This document shows positions 1 through 7,737 of a stretch of DNA of 41,646 nt, piece after piece (the first letter of the stretch is position 1; each line of letters opens with the position of its first letter). Both the position numbers and the translations under genes were made by a program. The DNA is from an uncultured Methylococcaceae bacterium. Its GTDB lineage: Bacteria > Pseudomonadota > Gammaproteobacteria > Methylococcales > Methylococcaceae. The stretch is from contig CAIZPP010000041.1 in NCBI GenBank assembly GCA_903934875.1, forward strand, positions 1-41,646, written 5' to 3'. The notes beneath the pieces are model-generated. The model was not told where the DNA came from, ran no database searches, and worked only from the letters and a program-made list of their open reading frames with translations.

Positions 1-65
1 TTAACCGAATAACCTGCGCTTACATACCCACTATCAAGTAACTCTTTGATGTTGAAAATGCGGTA
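1..65 (+). repeat. Truncated copy A of the 122-bp TACAGCG repeat (cut by window edge)
   Basis: The conserved right end of the repeat family is present, running from the inner hairpin remnant (TTAACCGAATAACC) to a slightly diverged terminal AAAATGCGGTA. The left half lies outside the window. It closely matches the right halves of the copies at 23476-23597 and 32461-32584. The nearest gene to its right (the MscS channel) ends here, so this copy lies behind a gene stop and not in front of a start. Confidence 0.85.
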
Positions 66-128
66 TAGTGATGTTGCCGGTTTGTGGCGTGCGGCGACTC
101 ATCGCAGCGTAAGCGTTCACCCCTAGCG

Positions 129-227
129 GAAATCCCCTCGCCCTACGGGAGAGGGTTAGGGATTTCAAAATCAAGGCTCTACAGATGCCCTCACCCCCAG
201 CCCCTCTCCCGCAGGGCGAGGGGGGTG
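129..227. repeat. GC-rich intergenic inverted repeats (CCCCTCTCCC type)
   Basis: Two hairpins lie side by side between the repeat at 1-65 and the MscS stop. One has arms GAAATCCC (129-136) and GGGATTTC (159-166). The other has arms CCCCTC (201-206) and GAGGGG (218-223) inside a GC-rich block. Related blocks occur near 2744-2780 and 6113-6149, so this is a dispersed intergenic repeat. The second hairpin could act as a bidirectional terminator for the leftward MscS gene, but it has no clear T-tract. Confidence 0.55.
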
Positions 228-283
228 AACGTTTACATCGCAGCCTGCCAAGCCCTGCGGCGACGAGTCGCCGCACTCCATAT

Positions 284-2680
284 CTAAGTTGCGCTCTTCC
301 GCAACAAGCTCACCTGCAAGGGCTGCGCGGTATCCAGGTGTACATCGCGTTGTGGGAAGGCCATGACAATGCCGTTGGCGCTTAGGGTTTTGTGAATCAT
401 ATAGCGCAAGTCGCTGGCGATAGTCCGCCAATCCACGTCGCGCTTGATCTCAACCCAGACATACAAGCCGAACTGCAAGGCATCACTGCCAAAATCCTCA
501 AACAAAACTTGTGGCGGCGGCTTGTCTTGCACCAGCCCGTGCCGGTCCGCCGTTTCCAACAGCAGTTCCGTCAACTTCTGCACCGGCGCGTCATAGGCGA
601 CCCCCAGCTTGACCACAATGCGCACCGACTGGCTGCTCAAGGTCCAGTTAGTCACATTTTCCTCAACAAAGGTGCTGTTCGGAATCAGAGTTTCGATGCC
701 GTTGCCATCGCGGAAATGGGAACTGCGCATCCCTATGTCGATGACATGCCCACGGACACCGCCCACTTCCACTAAGTCACCCGGCCGGAACGGGCGCTCC
801 AACAGCAACATCAGGCCGCTGATCAGGTTTTTCAGCAAGTTTTGCATGCCGAAGCCCGCGCCTATGGCCACCGCCCCGCCGGTGAAAGCGAATACCGTGA
901 GCGGAATCTTCACTATCACGAAGCTGGTCATTAGCAAAACCGCGCCGACTAGGAACAGCACCCAGCGCCGCGCAATGCGGGCGCTGCTCGCATCAATGCC
1001 GATGCGGGCGACGGCATTGCGCTCCACGAACCGGGCCAACTTGGACGAAACCCATAGGCCAACCACCAAGATAGACAGGGCGATCACCACCTTGCCCACA
1101 GTGACGCTGCGCTTGCCGGTGACGGGTTGGCCATCGACTTCAATGGTGTCTTCCACCGCGAAGATTTCGAACTGCCACAACTGGGGAACGGCCTGGCGCA
1201 CCTGTGCCCACCAATCCCGCATCTGATTCGCCACGGGTTTGCTACGCTGCCGGTCGTCCAAGTCTTGCTTCCACAAATCCAACAGATGGTCGGTCACTTC
1301 CAGTCCGCCAAACATGCGCCGGTAGCTTGCCTCGCGCTCGACAAAAAGTTTGTGCAGCTTCTGCTGGTAATCGCTCAACGGAGCGGAAGAGGGATCGAGC
1401 ATCTGCCTTTCCATGTCTAAGATTTGGTCGGTCGTCAACTTGAGCCGCTGTTCCAGAAACTGCCGGATGGGCTTCGATTCGATTTGCAGCTTGGTGATCA
1501 CCCCGTATCCCTGTCCCGCATCCGCAGAGCTGGGGGAGTCGCCCTTGGGCCAACGCAATTCCCAGATTTTCTCCCGCATTTTGACCGAATCTACCAGCCA
1601 GTTCAGTGTCTGATAATTAATGTCGGCGTTCTCCGCCTGTTCGCGGCAGAGTTTGAGTTCGTTCTCCAACTCGGCGACAGGCCGTTGCGCAGTGTCGCCT
1701 GCCGCCTGGGATGCCCGCCTTTGCTCTAGGGCGTCTGCCGCATCATCCACTGCCTGATGGCTGGCTTCGACAATTGGGAGCATCGCCTCCATCTCGGCTT
1801 GGAGGTTTCCGCGCTCCACCGCCAGACGGTCCCGCACCTGCTTGCGGTCGGCGGGCGCGAAGGAAATTTGGCGTTTCACTTCGTCCAGTTGCCGCTCGGA
1901 AAATGCAAGTTTTTGCCGGGTTTCGGCCATTTCCTCAGCGCTGGTTCGCTGCTCAATGCGAATGCCGATGACACGGGACTCAGCCAGGCGGTTGCGCTGC
2001 CCTTCCAAGTCGCGCAGCCAAACCAAGCGGGCGTTCCCGGCGTTGGCATCGCTTTCAAGCTTTTCGTTGGCCTGGCGCAGGTTCTTGGCAGTTTTTTCAA
2101 AGGTATCACTCCTGCGCAAGGATTCCTGCCCCAAGGCGGCATTCATGGCCTCCAGCGCAATAAGATATTCCCTGTGGAAGCGCACTTTTTCCCGCAATTC
2201 GTCCAGCAAGGAAAACGAATATGGCGGCGGGGTCGCCATGCCGGCCCAGTTCGCCGCCGTGCGGTCGAGTTCCGCACCGCTTTGCTGCAGGCTCTTCAAT
2301 TTCAACAGGCTATCGATTTGGCGCTGGTAAACCCGGACCATCTGCTGCTGCAACAGCCCGCTCTCAATGACTTCCTCCGGGGTCGCCACGCTGCTCGAAG
2401 GCATTGCGCTGGCTTTCACCTGCGCCAGAACCTCTTTGGTGGCGGCCAGTTTGTTGCGCAGTTCTGCGATGAGGGTGTCCGGCGGTGCCGTGGACCAGTC
2501 GGTTTGCTGTGCTGTGGAGTCCGCTTTCCCCGCTGGCGCGGCAGCGGACACAGGCAGCGGGGAAGCCGACTCGCAGGGTGCGCCCGCCAAACCTAGCGCC
2601 AGGCAGAGCACTGCCATCCAAGAGGCCCTTGGCGGGGCGGGGTTCGGCCTTGGCCTAGCGGGAAGCGGCATGTAGGGCAT
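284..2680 (-). CDS. MscS-family mechanosensitive channel with long periplasmic coiled-coil domain
   Basis: This 798-residue protein should be an inner-membrane channel that opens under osmotic down-shock. The N-terminus has a hydrophobic segment (about residues 22-38), followed by a long Gln/Glu/Arg/Leu-rich, mostly helical region (about 60-500) expected in the periplasm. Membrane helices follow at about 528-545 and 573-590, then the pore-lining helix with the Gly/Ala-rich stretch FTGGAVAIGAGFGMQN near 600. The beta domain contains RPFRPGDLVEV and LIPNSTFVEENVTNW, both typical of MscS. The length and large periplasmic part resemble the bigger MscK/YbiO-type paralogues more than the ~286-residue MscS. 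It stands alone on the minus strand, with an intergenic stretch of about 450 bases beyond its start. It has no evident link to polysaccharide synthesis. Confidence 0.93.
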   Translation of the reverse strand: MPYMPLPARPRPNPAPPRASWMAVLCLALGLAGAPCESASPLPVSAAAPAGKADSTAQQTDWSTAPPDTLIAELRNKLAATKEVLAQVKASAMPSSSVATPEEVIESGLLQQQMVRVYQRQIDSLLKLKSLQQSGAELDRTAANWAGMATPPPYSFSLLDELREKVRFHREYLIALEAMNAALGQESLRRSDTFEKTAKNLRQANEKLESDANAGNARLVWLRDLEGQRNRLAESRVIGIRIEQRTSAEEMAETRQKLAFSERQLDEVKRQISFAPADRKQVRDRLAVERGNLQAEMEAMLPIVEASHQAVDDAADALEQRRASQAAGDTAQRPVAELENELKLCREQAENADINYQTLNWLVDSVKMREKIWELRWPKGDSPSSADAGQGYGVITKLQIESKPIRQFLEQRLKLTTDQILDMERQMLDPSSAPLSDYQQKLHKLFVEREASYRRMFGGLEVTDHLLDLWKQDLDDRQRSKPVANQMRDWWAQVRQAVPQLWQFEIFAVEDTIEVDGQPVTGKRSVTVGKVVIALSILVVGLWVSSKLARFVERNAVARIGIDASSARIARRWVLFLVGAVLLMTSFVIVKIPLTVFAFTGGAVAIGAGFGMQNLLKNLISGLMLLLERPFRPGDLVEVGGVRGHVIDIGMRSSHFRDGNGIETLIPNSTFVEENVTNWTLSSQSVRIVVKLGVAYDAPVQKLTELLLETADRHGLVQDKPPPQVLFEDFGSDALQFGLYVWVEIKRDVDWRTIASDLRYMIHKTLSANGIVMAFPQRDVHLDTAQPLQVSLLRKSAT

Positions 2681-3140
2681 GTCTTATGCGGCAGGAAAGT
2701 GTTAAACGGCGGCTTGTCATCGCTTGATTATACGACACAACACGCCCTCATCCCCGGCCCTCATTCCCTGGGGAGAAGGGAAAAACCACGAAATTCACGC
2801 ACAATTCCTCCGCAAATCACCTTGCCAAGCTGGTGCTTGGCGTTCCTTCTGGGAGCGGCAAGCCCAAGCATCATCTTTTGCTGTGGCATACAATAAACTA
2901 ATTTTATCAATAAGCTATAAGTCAACAAAAATATTGCGGATTTTTATAAATTTTCTGTTTCTGTTTTTGGTTTTATGTTATAAATATAACCGTAGAAGAG
3001 GTACGTGTAGGCGGTCAGCATGGAAAGCCCCGTTCGACTTAAGGAGCGTTGTGGGATTTAATCGCCCGGACGGATTCCCCTTTTAAACGCCCGCCCACCC
3101 AGGCGGGAACCAGTCAATCCGTTTTTGGGGAGCATGTGTT
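2681..3140. other. Intergenic region with AT-rich island, repeat hairpin and leader hairpin
   Basis: This 460-base gap lies between the divergent MscS gene and the small gene at 3141. It holds a member of the GC-rich repeat (about 2744-2780, arms CCCT..CCC/GGG..AGGG), then a strongly AT-rich stretch (about 2890-2990, with TATAAATATAAC-like sequence) that probably carries the promoter for the downstream gene. A perfect hairpin CCCGCC/GGCGGG lies at 3090-3107 with a 6-base loop, within the probable 5' leader. No ORF here looks like a real gene. Confidence 0.5.
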
Positions 3141-3452
3141 ATGTCTGACTCTGAAATGTCTATCGGTAGCCAGAACCTGTTTGGCTTGCAATTCGACAAA
3201 GGGGATTCTCACAGATTGGGGCCAAGCGCGGAGGAAGCGCGAAAGCTGGAAGAATTTGTGGCGACGGGCTTAGGTAGCCGGGGCGGCCCCAATAAGCTGT
3301 CCAACAAGTTGAAGCGCAACCCTATGTCTTATATTTTGCGCAACGCCATTCCGCTGGAGCACTTTATAGCATCGGCCCTACGCAGCAGGGGCGGTCCCAA
3401 CAAAGTGACCAACAAGCTGAAAAGCCGCCTGAGTTCCTATTTGTACGATTAG
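3141..3452 (+). CDS. Small protein with duplicated SRGGPNK module, function unknown
   Basis: This 103-residue basic protein is not recognisable as a known family. It has two copies of a 30-residue module: residues 37-66 and 73-102. Aligned without gaps, 17 of 30 positions are identical, including SRGGPNK followed by a two-residue variable step and NKLK, and a closing S-Y pair. The first 36 residues are acidic and unlike the modules, so the layout resembles a leader plus two repeats. A good ribosome binding site (GGGGAG, 8 bases before the ATG) supports the start. There is no signal peptide or membrane helix. The gene is followed by a hairpin at 3460-3477. It could be a nucleic-acid-binding or regulatory small protein, or a modified-peptide precursor with two cores, but no modification enzyme is next to it. 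Confidence 0.72.
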   Translation: MSDSEMSIGSQNLFGLQFDKGDSHRLGPSAEEARKLEEFVATGLGSRGGPNKLSNKLKRNPMSYILRNAIPLEHFIASALRSRGGPNKVTNKLKSRLSSYLYD

Positions 3453-3459
3453 TGCCAAA

Positions 3460-3477
3460 GCCGCAGGGAAGCGGCTG
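3460..3477 (+). terminator. Hairpin after the small duplicated-module gene
   Basis: Perfect 6-bp stem AGCCGC/GCGGCT with a 6-base loop, starting 8 bases after the stop codon at 3452. No run of T follows, so intrinsic termination is uncertain. It may instead protect the mRNA end. Confidence 0.4.
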
Positions 3478-3904
3478 TGTTGGACATCTGGCAAGCAATC
3501 TCTGGTTTGATTGGATGTCCTTTGTACATATTCAAAATCCGCTATTTTCCAACCCTATCTGAACTAAAGCGCCCAAGCCAGTTCGGCCCTCTCTACGCAT
3601 ATTCCACGCCATTCGGCCAGGCAGCCGGAGCGAAGCGGCCTTGGGTTTTGCAGGCAATCACTTAGGATTTACGCAAATTCACCTTGTTCCTATAGGCAAT
3701 TCTACGGATACCGCTGCTCCCGCAGCGCGGATATTCTATGCCTTCGCCCGGCGAGACGCTTCCTTATAGCAGGTACAGGGGAGTTGCGGATGGGGTATCG
3801 GCTTCATTCCATAGTCGGAACCGGGCACCACTATTTAAGATTCATTTTGACTGGCCTTATGCAAACTTTTTATCCCGTTGAATCCTAAGCAAGCCGCAAC
3901 TGCC
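3478..3904. other. Intergenic region, no clear gene
   Basis: No convincing coding region is visible in this roughly 430-base stretch. A short ORF at 3477-3665 lacks a ribosome binding site and recognisable features. A compact perfect hairpin CGCTGC-TCCC-GCAGCG lies at 3712-3727. The stretch before 3900 has TTTAAGATTCATTTTGACTG, which could contain a promoter for the small gene at 3905, but no strong consensus is present. Confidence 0.4.
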
Positions 3905-4129
3905 ATGCAAAAACATTCCATTCATTTCCAACAAATCGAACAATGGTTCCAATGTGCCCAAGCACCCTACGGAGTTAAGGATATCTATGCGTTCAACGCG
4001 CTTTACCGACGCACTTACAATCACCTCACCCGCGAAGAGAAGCGCCGCGTCGAAGATGAAATCGTCAGCACCATGATTGACGGGGTCGAATATCCCGACC
4101 TAAAGGCAAAAATCTACGGCGTAGTCTAG
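3905..4129 (+). CDS. Small hypothetical protein (74 aa)
   Basis: This short protein is rich in charged and aromatic residues, with a helical look (LTREEKRRVEDEIVSTMIDG in its second half). It has no signal peptide or membrane segment and is not recognised. The frame can be extended to a TTG at 3878 (83 residues), but the ATG at 3905 is preferred as a standard start. No strong ribosome binding site is seen for either. Its last 30 bases overlap the 3' end of wecB, which is on the other strand, so the two are convergent. Amino-acid composition looks like a real protein and not a shadow, but support is modest. Confidence 0.5.
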   Translation: MQKHSIHFQQIEQWFQCAQAPYGVKDIYAFNALYRRTYNHLTREEKRRVEDEIVSTMIDGVEYPDLKAKIYGVV

Positions 4130-5218
4130 CAATCGCTCAAGTTCGGCCACGATCCGTTCCCCGCTGTGTCCGTCCCATTTTTCCGGGATGCCCCCCTTCT
4201 TCCATTCTCCGGCAAACAGGCGGTCCAAGGCGGGCCGCAGGCAGGCGGGGTCGGTCCCGATCAATTCATTGGTGCCGATGCTCACCGTCTCCGGGCGTTC
4301 GGTAGTGTCCCGCAGCGTCAGGCAGGGTACGCCCATCACGGTGGTTTCCTCCGTGATTCCCCCAGAATCGGTGATGACGGCCTTAGCATTCTTCACCAAG
4401 TAATTGAATTCCAGATAAGGCTGGGGTTCGACTAGGCGCAGGCAGGACGGCAAACAGTCCAAAGCCTGCAGTGTCTTGGCTGTGCGCGGATGCACGGGGA
4501 ACACCACAGGCAGGCCCCGCGTGCCTGCCGCAATGGCGGTGAGCAATTGCACAAAGGTCTCGGTGGTGTCCACATTGGCCGGACGGTGCAGGGTCGTCAC
4601 TAGGTATTCACCTGCCTGCAAGCCCAGCCCGTCCCAGAATGCGGGTGGCCTCAGGCGGTCCATGTTCGAGAGCAGCGTGTCGATCATCGTGTTGCCGACA
4701 AAGAAAATGCGATCCTCGCCGACCCCGGATTGGCGCAGGTTCTGGTTGGCCGCTGCGCTAGTGGTGAAAAACCAGTTGGTGATCGAGTCCGTCACCCTGC
4801 GATTGATTTCCTCCGGCATGGTCCAATCGCCGGAACGGATGCCACCTTCCACATGGGCCACGGGCACACAGAGCTTCTGCGCTGCGATGGCGCAAGCCAT
4901 AGTGGATGTCACGTCGCCTACCACCAAGCACAGATCGCTGCGCACATCCAGCAACAGACGCTCGTAGGCGGTCATGATGGCGGCCGTCTGCCCGGCCTGG
5001 GTGCCGGACCCCACTTCCAAGTTCACGTCCGGTTGGGGAATGCCCAGTTGGGTGAAGAAATCGCCGGACATGCGGGCATCGTAATGCTGCCCGGTATGCA
5101 CCAAGCGGTAGCGCAATGGCCCGCCCGCCACCTTGTGTGCGTCTAGCGCCCGGATGATGGGCGCGATTTTCATAAAATTCGGACGTGCTCCGGCAATAAT
5201 ATCGATAGTATTTGTCAT
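4100..5218 (-). CDS. wecB: UDP-N-acetylglucosamine 2-epimerase (non-hydrolysing)
   Basis: A cytoplasmic enzyme that interconverts UDP-GlcNAc and UDP-ManNAc, giving an activated amino sugar for surface polysaccharide. The 372-residue length is exactly that expected. Family motifs are in order: GARPNFMKIAP (residues 10-20, with Arg12 and Lys17), HTGQHYD (41-47), VVGDVTST (99-106), HVEGGIRSGD (122-131), MPEEINRR (134-141), TTLHRPANVD (208-217, His211), VFPVHPRT (239-246) and TDSGGITEE. The hydrolysing SiaA/NeuC type would normally be linked to sialic-acid genes, and none are seen. It diverges from the export lipoprotein gene across a gap of about 115 bases, so the two could share a promoter region. 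No UDP-ManNAc dehydrogenase (WecC) is present in the window, so ManNAc may be used directly. Confidence 0.94.
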   Translation of the reverse strand: MTNTIDIIAGARPNFMKIAPIIRALDAHKVAGGPLRYRLVHTGQHYDARMSGDFFTQLGIPQPDVNLEVGSGTQAGQTAAIMTAYERLLLDVRSDLCLVVGDVTSTMACAIAAQKLCVPVAHVEGGIRSGDWTMPEEINRRVTDSITNWFFTTSAAANQNLRQSGVGEDRIFFVGNTMIDTLLSNMDRLRPPAFWDGLGLQAGEYLVTTLHRPANVDTTETFVQLLTAIAAGTRGLPVVFPVHPRTAKTLQALDCLPSCLRLVEPQPYLEFNYLVKNAKAVITDSGGITEETTVMGVPCLTLRDTTERPETVSIGTNELIGTDPACLRPALDRLFAGEWKKGGIPEKWDGHSGERIVAELERLLDYAVDFCL

Positions 5219-5282
5219 CTTGGGTCTAGCGAAAATTGCTGATAAAAAAACAATTTAAGCAGAAAAATACTCATGTTTCGAC

Positions 5283-5288
5283 TATAAT
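5283..5288 (+). promoter_or_regulatory. Candidate -10 box before the export lipoprotein gene
   Basis: A perfect TATAAT lies 46 bases before the preferred start at 5335, in an AT-rich divergent region. No good -35 hexamer is seen at the normal spacing, so this is a weak-to-moderate prediction. Confidence 0.4.
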
Positions 5289-5334
5289 TTTAAAGATGAC
5301 TAAAAAAATATGGGCCGAATTTATCACGAAGTGT

Positions 5335-5958
5335 ATGAAAACCGTTCTCCACGGGCTTAGATTCCTAACTTTTCTTTTCGGTTGCGCATTGCTGCCGTCC
5401 TGCCAGTGGCTGGACTTGGCAAGAGACCAGCCGAAAGCCCCGGTCGGTAGCCTGCCCAAGGCCATGACAACCGATGCTTACCGCCTCAACCCAGGCGACA
5501 AACTGGAAATCACGGTTTGGCATGAAGAGAACTTGCACTCGGAGGTGCTGGTCCTGCCGGATGGCACCGTCTCGTTTCCCTTGGTCGGGCATGTCCCGGC
5601 CGCCCGCAAAACTACCGAAGAATTGGTCGCTTTGCTGCGCGAGCGCTTGAGCAAATACATCCCCAACCCCGAAGTAAACATTCGCTTGCTTGCCGCAGAG
5701 GGCAACAACATTTATGTGGTCGGCGAAGTTGCCCATCCCGGTGCAATCAATATGACGAGGCCCACGGATGTGATGCAAGCCTTGGGCATGGCCGGCGGTT
5801 TGACGCAGTTTGCCAAAAGAAACAGCATCCACATCTTGCGGCGCGATGCCGAAGGCCACGCCACAAGCATACCCTTTGAGTATGGCGATGTGGAGGGCGG
5901 TGACAACATAGAATCGAATATTCTGTTGCAAAGTGGCGACACTATTGTTGTGCCTTAA
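5335..5958 (+). CDS. Polysaccharide export outer-membrane lipoprotein (Wza/EpsE-like, short form)
   Basis: Predicted outer-membrane lipoprotein that forms the export channel or its periplasmic part. The preferred ATG gives a 207-residue precursor with a 22-residue lipoprotein signal (basic start, hydrophobic core LRFLTFLFGCALLPSC) ending at lipobox Cys23. The frame is open further upstream (ATGs at 5236 and 5296), but those starts put a long non-signal stretch before the lipobox. The mature part has the polysaccharide export domain (YRLNPGDKLEITVWHEE, then LPDGTVSFPLVGHV) and one SLBB-type domain (NNIYVVGEVAHPGAINM). It is much shorter than Wza (about 380 residues) and matches the short export proteins of XrtA/PEP-CTERM-type EPS loci. 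It lies just upstream of the barrel, chain-length and kinase genes. Confidence 0.88.
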   Translation: MKTVLHGLRFLTFLFGCALLPSCQWLDLARDQPKAPVGSLPKAMTTDAYRLNPGDKLEITVWHEENLHSEVLVLPDGTVSFPLVGHVPAARKTTEELVALLRERLSKYIPNPEVNIRLLAAEGNNIYVVGEVAHPGAINMTRPTDVMQALGMAGGLTQFAKRNSIHILRRDAEGHATSIPFEYGDVEGGDNIESNILLQSGDTIVVP

Positions 5959-6112
5959 ACCGCTATGGAAAGGAGATCGTCTGGCTACAGTATAGGCTGT
6001 TGCGGAAGTAAAGCATTACAAAACGCCCTCCTTCCCTTGGATAGACCAAAGTGTATTGCCTGTGCCGGACGGGGTCTATGAACCATAGGGCAAGCCTTGG
6101 TCAGTTTCAGAG

Positions 6113-6149
6113 CCGCCCCCAGCCCCTTTCTGCAAAAGAGGGCAGGGTG
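6113..6149. repeat. GC-rich dispersed repeat overlapping a gene start
   Basis: The block from CCGCCCCCAGCCCC to GAGGGCAGGGTGAA matches in layout the block at about 187-230 (CACCCCCAGCCCC then GGGGGGTGAAC). Its end contains the GTG chosen as the barrel gene start and a purine-rich stretch that could serve as its ribosome binding site. Confidence 0.5.
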
Positions 6150-7469
6150 AATTTAAGTCAAGTCGTTTGGCTGAAAATCGGCGTGTTTGCCCTAGCCTGC
6201 CTAGGATTCGGCAAAGAAGCAAAGGCATCGGATTGGGCTGATTGGGCTTCAGAGTGGGCAAATTTGAAAGCTTCCTTGACGCAACAAATACAATATAATG
6301 ACAATATGACTTATAGTTCTACCCAAAAACAGGCGGCTTTTGGCTATTTTTTGAGCCCTAGCCTACAAGCCAGCCACAATACCGAATCATTCGACATCAG
6401 TGTTAAAGCACAGGGAAGCATTAAACGTTACGACAATCCGCTGTGGGATTGTGAAAACTATACACTGGGCTTGAATAGTCAATATAAAACCCGCCGCAGT
6501 ATTTTTAAAATGGTCGGAGGATACGGCATCAGTTGTGCCTATTCCAGTCAATCCCAAGAGACAGGGGTTATAGTACCCGGAGTCCAGTCCACCAATTACA
6601 ATTTGGCACCCTCTTGGATGTGGCAGTGGACGGCTCGCAGTCAATTGAGCCTAGGGGCTGCATACACGAACAGAAGTTATACCAGCAGTTCGAATTCGAC
6701 GGCGAAAACCAGTTCCACCGCTCCCACAAGCTACACCAACTACGACTCCTACAGCATCAATCTGGGGCTTAACTATGCATGGGACCGTGAACTCAGTTTG
6801 AACGGGGGATTGTATTTTATGGACAGCCAATACCAAGGAAGCAACGCTTCGACGCAGCGGTCAATTGGTCTGCAGTTAGGGGGGCAGTATGTAATCAGTC
6901 CATACTGGACTGCTAATTTCAGCGCAGGCCTAAGGCGGACAGATATCCAATATGCCTCAAATGCCCCAAACAGTTCGAGCATGAGTCCGCTAGGTAATGC
7001 CAGTCTAAGCTATATAGACCGTCTAAGCAAGTTCTCTATTGGCTATTCAAGCACCATCGTGCCGAGTGCCCTTGGCCAAACGCTGCAAACCCAATCGGTC
7101 TATGCCAGATATTCGTACAAACTTACCCCACATCTGATGCTGAACATCAACACCAACCTTTTGCAGAGCCTGCCGATCGGTGGTCAAGCCTCCAGTGGCA
7201 CCACCACGAGTGCTTATGGTCGCAACTCTGTCAATAGTTCGGTGGCGTTTATTTGGGATTTCGCGGCAAACTGGCAGCTTAAAGGAAGCTATGCCTTCCT
7301 ATGGCAGAAGCTTCAGCAACAAGGACCAGCCGAGGGAAATGTCGTGACGCTTTCCTTGAGTTATGCTCTCGATGAAATCGAAGAATTAGCCGCCGGAAAA
7401 TATAATATGTTTGATGATACGACAGTTGTTCACAGTAGTTCCACCGAAAACCATGGACTGTCGTTTTAA
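6147..7469 (+). CDS. Outer-membrane beta-barrel protein of the EPS export system
   Basis: Probably an outer-membrane barrel that assists polysaccharide secretion. The chosen GTG start gives a 440-residue precursor with a signal peptide (LKIGVFALACLGFGKEAKAS, cleavage near residue 27). The frame extends up to ATGs at 6078 and 6051, but that would translate a dispersed GC-rich repeat (about 6113-6149), so those starts look unlikely. The mature part consists of alternating Tyr/Ser/Asn-rich amphipathic strands (for example QLSLGAAYTNRSYTSSSN and YTLGLNSQYKTRRS) and ends in a terminal Phe (HGLSF), the usual barrel-assembly signal. Size and position between the export lipoprotein and the chain-length regulator fit the PEP-CTERM-locus outer-membrane protein group. 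The function is inferred mainly from context. Confidence 0.75.
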   Translation: MNLSQVVWLKIGVFALACLGFGKEAKASDWADWASEWANLKASLTQQIQYNDNMTYSSTQKQAAFGYFLSPSLQASHNTESFDISVKAQGSIKRYDNPLWDCENYTLGLNSQYKTRRSIFKMVGGYGISCAYSSQSQETGVIVPGVQSTNYNLAPSWMWQWTARSQLSLGAAYTNRSYTSSSNSTAKTSSTAPTSYTNYDSYSINLGLNYAWDRELSLNGGLYFMDSQYQGSNASTQRSIGLQLGGQYVISPYWTANFSAGLRRTDIQYASNAPNSSSMSPLGNASLSYIDRLSKFSIGYSSTIVPSALGQTLQTQSVYARYSYKLTPHLMLNINTNLLQSLPIGGQASSGTTTSAYGRNSVNSSVAFIWDFAANWQLKGSYAFLWQKLQQQGPAEGNVVTLSLSYALDEIEELAAGKYNMFDDTTVVHSSSTENHGLSF

Positions 7470-7478
7470 TGCAAGCCA

Positions 7479-7597
7479 TACAGCATTTTTAATATCGAAG
7501 AGTTACTTGTTAAGTTATATTATTTTGCAAAGCAATTAAATGATTGGTTGGCTCATATTTCTTAAAAGGCTATGTGAAGCATGGGCGTTTATTTATG
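7479..7597 (+). repeat. Repeat copy B1: D-type left half joined to a flanking repeat
   Basis: It starts TACAGCATTTTTAATATCG and follows the D subtype (copies at 25612 and 41488) as far as GCAAAGCAATT. It then switches to a different sequence containing GATTGGTTGG and TATGTGAAGCATGG. That second sequence also precedes the elements at 25945 and 32461. This looks like a chimera made by recombination or by insertion of B2 next to a broken D-type copy. Confidence 0.75.
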
Positions 7598-7719
7598 TAC
7601 GGCGTTTTCATCTTCATAATATACCTAAAAATGATATTCGATTAACTCTTTCGGTAAACCGAATAACCTGTGCTATAATAACCACTACCAAGTAACTCTT
7701 TGATGTTGAAAAGGCTGTA
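7598..7719 (+). repeat. Repeat copy B2 (C-type, 122 bp)
   Basis: A full C-type copy from TACGGCGTTTTC to GAAAAGGCTGTA, with conserved end on the right, ending 18 bases before the chain-length regulator ATG. The inner hairpin (TTCGATTAAC ... GTAAACCGAA) differs in sequence from other copies but still pairs. This copy contains TGCTATAAT, a perfect extended -10 box. Confidence 0.88.
7671..7679 (+). promoter_or_regulatory. Extended -10 promoter inside repeat B2, reading into the chain-length gene
   Basis: TGCTATAAT matches the extended -10 consensus (TGnTATAAT) exactly. No good -35 box is seen, which extended -10 promoters can tolerate. Transcription would start near 7686, giving a leader of about 50 bases before the ATG at 7738. 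Confidence 0.55.
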
Positions 7720-7737
7720 TAAGGTATTGATAAGTTA

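Noticed and set aside
1757-2596. Long plus-strand ORF inside the MscS gene
   Set aside because: It is an antisense shadow of a well-supported gene in GC-rich sequence, with no domain features.
3477-3665. 62-residue ORF after the duplicated-module gene
   Set aside because: It starts within a hairpin, has no ribosome binding site and has no protein-like pattern.
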